From Thalassia testudinum (lineage: Eukaryota > Streptophyta > Magnoliopsida > Alismatales > Hydrocharitaceae), in assembly GCA_037157565.1 (NCBI GenBank), contig JAZHRO010000055.1:40207001-40271000 (forward strand): a stretch of DNA of 64,000 bases, in the 5' to 3' direction. A program made the translations under genes and the position numbers. This document shows positions 37,401 through 48,608 of the stretch, in pieces. Numbering within the stretch: the first letter of the stretch is position 1; each line of letters begins with the position of its first letter. Under the pieces are notes generated by a model, which made no database searches, had not been told where the DNA came from, and saw only the letters and a program-made list of their open reading frames with translations.

Positions 37401-40400
37401 TGAGAATACTAAATGTCCCCTTTGTCAGAATGAGGATGAAGATGTGCAGCATTTGTTCTTCGACTGCGTTTTTGCTAGAAATGTTTGGTTGGGTTTTGCT
37501 CTAAACACAGTGAATAAGACATTTTCAGAAATTTTGGACAAGCTTTAGAGATCATGTCCTTCTTGACATGGTGGGTTGGTGTTAGGGTATCGCTATTATC
37601 TGGTGTATATAGCTTCAAAGGAACAATACTGTGTTCCGTAATGAGACGTGTTGGGTAAAGAATGTGATTCGAGAGGCGAGCGTTATTTCTTATATTTAGC
37701 TATAGAACGTATAAGTCTATTCCTTTCCTCACTTTTTAATACAATTTATGGATGATTACTAAGCTCAGGTAATCTTCCACTTTTTTCTTAAAAAAAAAAA
37801 ATCATTCTGAATCCAATACTTTTCATGTGCCTCCACACTGACCTTTGCATATTTATCTCTGCTACGGACATCCTATGCACATTTTTCACAAATGTTTCCA
37901 AATAAAAAAAAATGTTCTCATATTGTTGAGAGAATTGTAGTGGTTATTTAGTCCCACATAGTGGAGTGAGACTTTGTATTGTGTGTGGTGACCTATAATG
38001 GCCATGTAACCCCCCTCCCCCCACTTATTCTTTTGGAGAAGAATAATAGAGAAACACGCCCATAGGACGCTTTTCCCGTGGTTTTCTCCCCGCTCTTCGT
38101 GAGTGGAGTTTTCATGTAAACTCAAGCATTCTTCATTTGTTTTATTGTTCTGATATCATCCTTCTGCATTATTTAGATATTTCAACTTGGTATCAGAGCA
38201 GCTATTTGATCTTGGGTTCTTTTGAGATTTGTTGTTTATATTATCCCTAATCTCGAGGTCCTTCCTCAGCGGCAATAGTTGATCCCGTTCTTGATTGACT
38301 TGAGGAGGTAGTGGTCGCCCATAGGGTTCTCACAGGGCTTCGGGGAGGACCCCATCACCAGGACCATCCAAGGCTTCGTGGGGCCCAGGAAAGAGGGTTA
38401 GTCCACATAGTTGTTCTTACCGAGCACGTCGAGGGCAAAGCAGTAGCGGGGAAAGTCGTAGAAGGTGCGAACGTGGTTGCGGCTTATGTTCATGCCGCCG
38501 CCGAGGTTGGCGAGGTCCACGTCCATCGTCAACTTCTTGGAGAAGCGCCCCAGCATGATGAAGTAGGTTTGCATGTAGTACTCGAAGTCCTCACCTTGGA
38601 GCTTTGCGAAGCCCGCCATCGCCATGCATCTCAGAACCCTGCTGGTCCGCACACGAAACGAGACCTTCGGGGGAGTCGGTTGGGGGATGCTTTGGTCGAG
38701 GAAGGGTGAGATAGAGGCCAACGAGGTGGCAACAGGGATGTGTAGCAGCAACACCATGGCCGATCTCTTTTGCTACTTCCGTACGATGTAGAGATGGGAT
38801 GCTCTATGTTTCTACTTGAGTGGACTCCAGGACGACGACACGATGGGCTACTTCAGGAGGTGGAGGCGGTGGACGACCTCTGCGAGCAGGGGGGACGAGC
38901 TTGTTTATGCAGCGCTTCTCGTCGTCGATTAGGGTTCCGGAGAAGATCCTCGAGGCGATGCATGAGACATTGATCTCGCATGCAAGACGAGGATGAGTCG
39001 ATGGAGGTCACTGTGGAGATCTCGCGTAAGCACGTGGAGCACTAGCAGAAGTTTCAATCTATTCCATTTGAGTTTCTTTGTTTAGGTTTTTATGTTATGA
39101 AGTTTTGGTTTCCACGTTGGAAAGTCAAAAAAAAAGGGAAAGAATGGGGGGTGGTGTGGGGGGGGGGGGGGGGGGGGGGAAGAAAAAAAATGAAAAAAAA
39201 ACTCAAAAAAAAGGGAAGAAAAAAAAAATGATGAATGTTTATGAGAAGAGGTGAAGCTCTTCTCTAGTTTCTATGATCATTATTTTGATTGTATTTCTTC
39301 TCGTTGTTAGTTTCTTCTCCCATACAAGTATGGGAGAACGGGGGCGTGTTGAGCCTGTTATGGTCACCCCCATCTGGGAGTCCTTTCGTTGCAGTCCTAA
39401 GGCACGATAGCATCCTCTAGTAATTGAGGTGACATCGGATACCGCTATGGATTTTTGAAGTAGCTGATCATCACATGAGAAACCTAACTTTGGGAGGTTC
39501 AAAGCTTCAAGGTCTCCAAAGAGAGGGAGATCCATTTTTTGAGGTTCTTAGAGGAAGGGCCCAGTTGGTTTCTATGTGAGAGATCTAGATTCGAGGTCTT
39601 CAAAGAAAGACCTATTTCAGGGATATTAAATGGAGAGTCACCAGCACCAAGTCTCCAAAGGAGAAGCCCCTTGTCAGAGTCAACTACAGTTCCTTCTACA
39701 GCTTTAGCTTGTGTTTCCGCCTGTGTAGAGTGGGTTTCTTTATGTTCCAGCTTGAGAGGGAGTGTTGAAAGAATTGTAGTGGTTATTTAGTCCCACAGAG
39801 GAGCAAAACTTTGTGTTGTGTATGGTAACTTATAAATAGGCGTGTACTCCCACACTTACTCTTTTGGAGAAGAATAATAGAGAAACATGTCCATAGGGTG
39901 CTTCTCTCGTAACTTTCCATATAAACCCAAGCATTCTTCGTTTGTTTTATTGTTTTGATATCATGCTTCCGCATTATTTAGATCGTTCAACTCATATGAA
40001 TATGAGATTACTTGTAGCTCCTTTCGACCCAACCAACCTACACTAATTTTTTCATTTTTTATTCTGAAAGATAAAAAGGTCCCGTTATCTATGTGTGGAA
40101 TCCAAATTAATTCATTCAGCTTGTTAAAATCGGCTCTTATCTTAGTCAAGACTCCATCACAAAAATTCAAAAGATCACATGAAATTTTGAACTTTTGGAA
40201 TTCTGAAATGGATGTCAAACTTTGTAAGCCTTGAAGTTCTGATTTAAGGACCACACATGCCTTAACAATGACCACTAAGCAAGCATTGTGTCATGATAAA
40301 TCCAAAGGCTAAGCACTCAGAAATCCTCATCCTCCAATGACATACTAAGCCTCCTGCCATTCTATCACGAAGAAACACCAAGGACCTGCTCCTCCCATCT

Positions 40401-43400
40401 CCAACAAGAAACCTTTCCTCATCCTATCAAAGCTTGTTCCCCACCTTCACTATGGTAGTATAAGTCATCGATCAACTTCTACTCCTTGTAGCTTCTTCAA
40501 AAAATGAAGATATGCACCTTCCAACATTCCTTTTTCAGATGAAGAATGATGCTATAAAACCAAAGAAATTCCTAGGTAACAATATCGTAGGCCTCGTCAC
40601 TCCACATTAGGAAGAAAGTCCTTCAACCAACAACTTGAAACACCGATATCTCATTAAGTCTTAACAAAATCATCCATGCTGCTCCCTTTTTCTAAAGTAG
40701 TCTCTTCGCAAAACTCAGCAAAAGTCCTCAAGAGTTCTCTTTACTAATGAAGTGGCTAAAACTGTAGCCCAAATCAAGTGCAACAAGCTATGCAGCAATA
40801 TAAGTTGAAAATGACCAATCTGAGAAGAGTCCTCCACCTCCTGATTACAGAGGTCCTAATAACTAGTATATCTTGTTTCCTTGAAACAATTCCATGCTTT
40901 ACTTTTCCTTGATGAGAATTCCATGCTAATACTACAACCAACTCACCAACCCAAAAAAAATGTGTGATTGACATGCATCATCCAAATATCCATGCGACAC
41001 ATTTTCCTCTTTGAGCTACATATGATGAATCACATGCAAAAACATTCCCTCGTAAGAATATCTCAAAAAGCAATCAAGCCGTTAGGTGCTTTCAAAAAAA
41101 ATCTGTTCAAAAATAAGCTAATACCACTGTGATTGAAATTTTAATTCATACAGTAGAACCATAGATGAGCATGGATGTAATTCTCATTGATGAAGCAAAA
41201 TGTTCATCAGAACTTTGATAGACATCAAAATTGATCAACTTTTTAGCTGATTAGGTCAGTTTTTTCCAACGAAATCATAGCAATGAACAAATACTTGCCC
41301 AACCCAATCTGTAGGAAATGAAATCTTCAGGGGAAATTTTTATTTTTTGAGCAGTAGGATTTGAACCTGCAATCTTAAGGAGCCAGGAGAAGGACAAAGA
41401 CTCAACCATTTGAACATTCAAGTGGGTTCAAAACCCCCACAGATAGCAAATCTAATGACAAAGCTAATGAACTTCTTAAAGGAAAAGCATGTATTTCACA
41501 TAATTAGCTTTTCAAAAATTTTTTGTTTAGAACTTCTGAAGGGAAAAAAAAAAAGAACAGAAGATTTGTCTTAAAGATCCATGACCATGAGAAAAGATTT
41601 TTTTTTTTTTCTTTTTGAAAGGGTAAAGTATGTCTACTCAGTAACCATTACCTTCATTGCCTGCATTGAAAAAATGAGGGTACAAAGCATTACAGAGAAC
41701 TCAACCACATACCACAAAGAGAAGAGGCCTCCCTTTTTTTTGTTGAAAACTGTGAAGAGGCCTCCCTTATAACATCATCCACATATACATGGGCTCCCCA
41801 AAACACCATGCCATTCCTCTCTACCAAAGTGACCAAAAGCCAGCCATTACCTTTACTCATGATTTAGAATCATCTCTGACACCACTTCTAAAAATCTCCC
41901 AAAAGGCATCCAAAGTATTTTGATCTAAAGTCAGTGAGGAAAGGTGCCTCCAAATGCTTTTGCAAAAGCACAACCAAGGAACAGATGCACCAAATCTTCA
42001 TCATGGAGACCAAAAAGAGAAGAAGTAGCCTAGTCACCCAGAGCCCATCCCTTCCTCATCACCTTGATAAGTAATCTTCCTCTCCTTAGCAGCTAAGCAA
42101 AAATCTTAACATTCAACAAAATTTTCATCTTCCACAAGGCAAAGGAATCTAGGGCGAGGCTAAGAGCATCACCTGTAGCGTTGCCTCTAAGTTTGTAGGT
42201 AAGTCATAAGCCTTCTTAATCAACAAGGAACCTCTACACCACAACAAAGAATTAGGTACACCTTCCTCAGGCCAAAAACTGCACATCTCCTCCAAGAGCA
42301 CATTCAGATCGTCAGCCCTAACACAGATAGATTGTCTTCAATACAAGGGATCCAAACACCAAAATTTCTCTCCAAAGATCCCTTCCAGAGACCCTACTGA
42401 ACTTGTCAGTAGCTAACGCAAATAAGCGCAACACTAAGGCTGCCAAGTCACCTTCAGCAGTAGAGCCATTCAACCAAAGCCTGAAAATTGCCCCATCCCC
42501 AAGAACAGCCTCAAATAAGTGAGACACAAGGCCAGTGAATGAACAAAGACTTCTAAAAGGCTGAGCAACCTCCTTCAGGAAAGAAAAGGGCTAAGCAACC
42601 ACAGGGAGCAGTGAACCTCTCTCTAGCGTAAAAAAGAACCATGAGTCCTGCAAAATCATGTGCCACATGAAATCACCATTCTACAGAAGTTTTACTAGCC
42701 ACTCCATCAAAAGAGCATCAATGAAGTCATTTAGCTAGTGAAGAAGGACACCCTGCTTCAGCGGCCTACATATCTCATCCTAACGCACTGAATATAACAA
42801 GTGGCACTCATACTTTCCAAAAAAACCTCTACCTGATTTGTTAATCTTTTTAAGTATATTTTTTCATGGCCAAAAAATAAAAAGATGAAAGATTGGCATG
42901 GCTGATAGAATGAACTTCAACATACCCCTGATAGAAAGGCTCTCCCCAGGCAACCTGACAAGCTCTTCTCAAGTCTATCAATCAAAGAATAGCCAACCAT
43001 TTAGTCAAAAGCTACTTATCCCTCATCGCTTATACTAAACAGAATAAAGGTAGACTTGGCTTGATTTACACATAGATTGGAAATGTCAACCAAAGCAACC
43101 AGGTACTCAGCTCCACAAGTTCCTCTTTCTATGAAGAAAAGAGAGTTATTAGTGCACTGAAGAGTAGGAATCAAGAGTGAATTATCGTTGTCCAAACAAA
43201 AGATGGAGAGTAGCCCCCATTCGCTAGCATAGAAAACCACGACCACTAAAGCATCTGCAACCAATATATAGAACCAAAGGGCAACCTTGCCTAATGTCCC
43301 TTTGAGGTTGCATCCACCCCCACTGGGCTTACCCTTCAGTAGCACCAAAAAGGTAGCAATAGTGATGCACCTTTTCATCCAAGCAATCCATAGATCAGAA

Positions 43401-46400
43401 AACGTCTTTTCCTCAACACCTGCCACAAGAAAGACTAACCAATCAAGTCGTGTGCCTTAGAAAAGTCCATCTTCCATAAAAAGCTTTTGTCGCCCCTTCG
43501 TTACCAGGCCAACAACATCTCAACTGGCACAATGAAGACTCCTACAGAGACCTTCCTCTAATTAAAAGGCGATTGAACAAGGCCAAGCAAAACAAGAAGC
43601 ACATCTCATAGCCTTCTTGCAAAGATCTAGGCCACAATTGGGTAGGTAGCATTGGATAAGACAATCGATCAAAAGTCATCGACTGATTCCACACTTGGCT
43701 TCTTAAGGAGTAAAAACAAAGAAGATTTGTTTAGTTTTTCAGAGCTACCATTAGAGCTCACAAACTCCTAAATCACAAACATAAAATCTTCCTTCTTCTT
43801 TTTTGAAAATAAAAACTTCCTTAATCACCTATTAAACTCCTTATAGAAGAACATAGGGAACCCATTCAGTCTAAGAGAGCCTTCTGACTTCAAATCACAA
43901 ATTGCAACTAGAACCTCAACTCAATAACATCCCACACCATGCTATAACTCCTATAACATCATCAAGCACCAAAAATCCAGTAGTGTCTTCATGGCCTCAG
44001 ACACCTGTTGTCTGCTAGAGACAATTTCCTCACCAACTTTGAAATAGTCAACCAAGTTGGTTCTCCTAGAATAGCCACCAAGTGGAAAAAGTGTGTGTTG
44101 GCATCTCCCTCCCTAAAGCCAAATCTGCTAAGACCTCTGTCACCAGTCTATCTCTCATTTCAAATTTTCCTACTGCACCACTTTCTGCAACCTCACTCCA
44201 TTATCCACTTCCAGCTATGTCAAGGTCCTTTCATCTCCAATCCCATCTAAAGTAGATATTCTAGTTTCCTCTTGCTTCTGAAACTCAATCCAACAACTTC
44301 TCAAATGTCGTACCTTTGCAACTAAGGTACATATCACCGAGGAGGAAGGCTTCACTTCCCCCTTCTGTTGCACCATCTCCATAAAACCTGATTCAAGCAA
44401 CCAATATGATCAAATTTAAAGAACAAGGTAAGAAAGTCTCCCTCATTAGAGTTTCATAATAGGGGATGTGAGCCAAAAGGGACTTTAGCTATCACTTCTG
44501 CCTACGAAAAGCATTCAGGCAAGTCTACAAAACACAAAAATCTATCACTTCTAGACTTAGTTAGCCCTGGAGGAGTTTATCCAGTAAACCTTGTACTAGA
44601 GATAGGGATGTTATACAACTCTAGATTTTCAATAGGAATTGCGAAGGCCTCCACCTTTCTATCCCTACACCCATCAGGTCTATCATCAACTAAAAGCATT
44701 GCACTGAAGTCTTCTCCCACAAATCGCAGCTAATTGTCTGCAAAAATACATGAAAAAAAAGTTGCTCGCTGCCCCTCATCACATGACCCATAAACAGGTG
44801 TGAAGATTGGATAGGCACTATCAAACCTCCTAAAGAAGGTGCCCAAAAGGGCCCACCTCCATTCCTTGAATGAAAGGAACGCAAGGACCTCTTCCTTGCA
44901 CAACATCAACAACTCCTTTGTCTTTCCCATTGCATCAACACAAACAAAAGTCCGCAATAACGAACCAATTCTCTTAGTAGAATTTTTCAACATTTCCAAT
45001 TTACTTTCCTATAACATTACCAAATCCACACCCCATTTAGAGAGATGGTTATGAAGCCCTGACCTCCAAACCAAATCTTGCAGGACCTGAACATTCTAAG
45101 TTAGGACTTTAATCATTGATAGCAACCACATCCCCAAATTTAGCAACAACTACAAATAACATGGCACAGACAACCACAGTGACCAAATGGTCAGCTTTGC
45201 CTAAACAAGTCTCCCTTGCCCCAGTTGTATCAGACTTTATAGCCCAATTCTTTCTCTTGCACCACCAATTGACCAACAGCGAAGCAATCACTGCTAGTGT
45301 CATCTGAGAGGAGGCTTCCACAAATGCAAGCTACAAGCGTACAACACCTTCAACATCACAAACCAACGATGCAAGCTCCACCATGTTTGTGTCATCCACT
45401 TGCTCCTCCATCCATGACAAGGAGCCCTCACAAGATCCATTAAGAGCAGGCTCTTGGATAGCCTCATCGCCTTCCTTGTTGAGCTAGTAATTAGATCCAT
45501 CAAAAGCAAATGATCCAACCTAAGGGTAGGGAACCCCACTATAAAAATATTGTAGAGGTGAGAAAAGTGGCAAAACAAAGGGGATAAAGACACAAACTCC
45601 CACCATTGTATGGCATACAAAGGTGGGCCCAGCAATCAAATCCTCCTCTCTTTAAAATAGCAACTCTTCGAGGAAACCAACAAACCCATAATAGAATACA
45701 TTTCTGCCCTCTGTTTGATCTCCACTGCAGTTGACATATTGGCAAACAGCCACACACTAGCAATAAGATCTAGGAATCCGATCATCGACCAACTGGACCT
45801 TCATCTAGAGACCAGGACCATCTTCTTAAACCCTAACCAAGATGGAAAAAGCAATCAACTCCAAGAGCAGATCTCAACCCTTTAAAACAATGCACCTCAG
45901 CAACCATTTGAAGGTTGACGCCACAACATCATAAACACGGAAGCACCAGAGCTTGTCAAGAACGCTCTCAAGCCCTACCTCCACAGCCAGAAATTCCCCA
46001 CAATTGCCGCCTTTCCTTCGTCACATCCAACTGAATCCTTCCATGTAATAAGGCCTCCCCCAAGTTGGCATAGACAGACTTTCGCTCCATTTTGGAGGCC
46101 AAAGATGAACCTCCGCAAGTGAAGCACCCAGGCAGAGTGAAACAAGATCATTGACAATGGAGTCAAGGCTGACCTTCCATGCCAAAAAGCCTACCAAAGG
46201 TCTCCATCTGTCCACACTCTTAAACATCGTCGATTGTCATGGTCTACACCCACCTTTAATCCTCAACAACCTCCACTGCTGCCATCTTCTTGTCATGGGG
46301 TAGGTGGAGTGATGACCAATGTTGGAACAAACCCTACAGATGACAACCAACATTCATAAAAAGGCGTGGTGCCTAGAGGAAAGGCAATGAAAGCAGGCGT

Positions 46401-48577
46401 TGCTGCTCCCACCCCCATCCTCCTTTCGCTCTCCTCCTCATCATCACAAGAATCAGAAATTTTCTGAGCAGTCACTCTTTATGTCAAGAGACAACATAAT
46501 CATCAACCCCAATGGTAGCCAATTCAGTATTACCATTCTTCACATCAATTTACATCTGTGAGTACCAATAAGAAGCAATTCAGCCTAGTCAAAGGCTTCA
46601 GATTATATAATTGAGATAATAACTCAATTTTGATACATGCAACCACGAGGTATTTATATCAAAAATAGTCATTTTTGTAGCCAGTAATGAACTAAAAATG
46701 ATATATGCCTGTTCTGCACCAAAATTTAAACAAACTTGTTTTTTGAGTTACATAAAATGAATGTGCCCTGATGTAAGATTTGCTGACTTCATCTTGCACC
46801 ACCTTTTTGCTACCTGCAAACTCATCTAATGACAAGCATTTAGGTTAAACTTACATGTTAAGAAAAAGCACATAAATTTGCCAGCGTCAGGCAATAGCAT
46901 TTATTTACTTTTACAACCTACTGAACCAGAAAGTAGCTCTAGAGACTACTATCTAAGAGTCCTTATGGCCATGACAAAAATTTAATTGACCACTCCAAGT
47001 TTGGTAAAAAATAAACATTCAAATGAAGATGACAACTATATTAATAGCAATAGCAACAAGCAATATACACCACACTATACCTTTGACTATATTTACTTCC
47101 AACAATCTGTTACAATTTGCTCCCACGTTATCAAAGTGCATGTTGAGTTTCTAACAAACCAAGGCAGCAAAGAAACGTCTGCAGGCCATGTCACGTTGAT
47201 AGAAAACATTCAACTTTGTAATGACCTAATCATGATATTTCCCCTCAGTGTTGGAGTTCGCTACAGATCACTCAGCATGTCTATTTGACATCACAAAATG
47301 TGATATCCATTTCTAATCAGCAATGCATCCTCATGCAAAATGTCAAATAACAAAACTAAGACACAATGTTGCTCCTACTAGTTCTATGCATTCATGGTTG
47401 AAAGAAGAATTTTATGGGATGCCACCAATGCAAGTAGAGCAACCTAGAAGGTCCACCCTGCTTATGCCATCTGCTTTCATCCTGAACATGTAAGATGGGA
47501 AAATAGAAGGAAAACATTTTAGAAGATCATAGAGTAGGCAAGCAAAACCAATATGTTCCTTGTTTAGAATGTACGCATCCACTCAAAATAGAGCAAAGGT
47601 AGTAAAACTTTCTAGCCACTCTCCGGCTTCAAATACATTCTAAAAGCAGGAGGAGATTCCACTTTGTTTGGGAGATACCAGTACCATATTGACTGGTAGC
47701 ACAACAGCATCTTAAAAGATAACTCCATGCTAGCTAGAGTTGCTAATTCAATCAAGTCATCTAGAGAAAAAGATGTCCCTGAATTTGGTTTAATAATAAA
47801 AAAAAAAAGTTGAGTTCAAGTTGGCGTTGAGTTTGATATAATTACTATGGCCCAATATGATTTCAAATACTGCCATTTGGTTTGCTCATGGTTGGAATCC
47901 AATTTCATTCAGACCAAATAAGTTCAAATGGGCATTCTCGATATCTCAGGATCAGTAGGTTGGGAATATACTTTGGAAATTAGATGCTATGAGCTTCCAA
48001 GTCACAACCAATTGACTTAAGTCCAACACTTATTGTTGGTAATTTCTACATCTTCAGATGTCAAAATGGATAGTGTTTTTTTTTTTCCTCAAAAAGGAGA
48101 AAGCAAATATTTACTTGACCTATTTGAGAAATGGTTTGGCTTGTTCAATTGTACGACACACGATAATCTACTAATTCTGAACTGGTTTATCAGCACTGCA
48201 ACATCTTGGTGTCAGGAGCCTCGAAAAGTTGCCCAATGCCTGCATCTGCCTTATAAATTAAGGATGCCCCGTAATTGAGATCAATCACCTCATTGTTCAA
48301 TTTTCCCACACTTCCATGCTCTCTACCTTCACTATGGCACCAACCTCTCGAGCATTTCTCACTACGTCCTATTCTGTTGAATCGCAACGACATGGTTCTG
48401 TTTCTTCTTAGCGAAAATACAAAAAGGATAAAAGACGACTGCTGGAGTTGTCAGCAATCCATAGTCAGCCAGCACACCATTGCTCCAGTTGACAAGTATA
48501 TTCCTGGCATAAAAAGGAGGATCCCAATCTATGGACAAGATAGGGACCACAAGAGAAACCTATGATGATGGGGAGTA

Positions 48578-48608
<31 letters not shown>

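Larger units (their letters stand above)
37924..39992 (+). mobile_element. Small non-autonomous LTR retrotransposon (TRIM/LARD-like) carrying captured host DNA
   Basis: A complete 2,069-bp element in RidA intron 1, opposite to the gene. Direct LTRs (37924-38187, 39763-39992) both start TGTTGA and end TCAACT; a PBS directly follows the first and a purine tract precedes the second; the whole is flanked by 5-bp CATAT (37919-37923, 39993-39997). The interior encodes no gag or pol that I recognise. It is GC-rich between about 38310 and 39010, where an antisense FHA-gene fragment lies, and very A/G-rich near 39120-39235. It must have moved with proteins of an autonomous relative (inference). Confidence 0.85.

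Noticed and set aside
38311..38709. 132-codon + frame rich in Val/His/Glu
   Set aside because: Complement of the FHA fragment; the minus frame has the family motifs.
41715..41775. GAAGAGGCCTCCCTT repeated on both sides of a short T-rich stretch
   Set aside because: Only about 18 bases between the copies; too short to call an insertion with target duplication.
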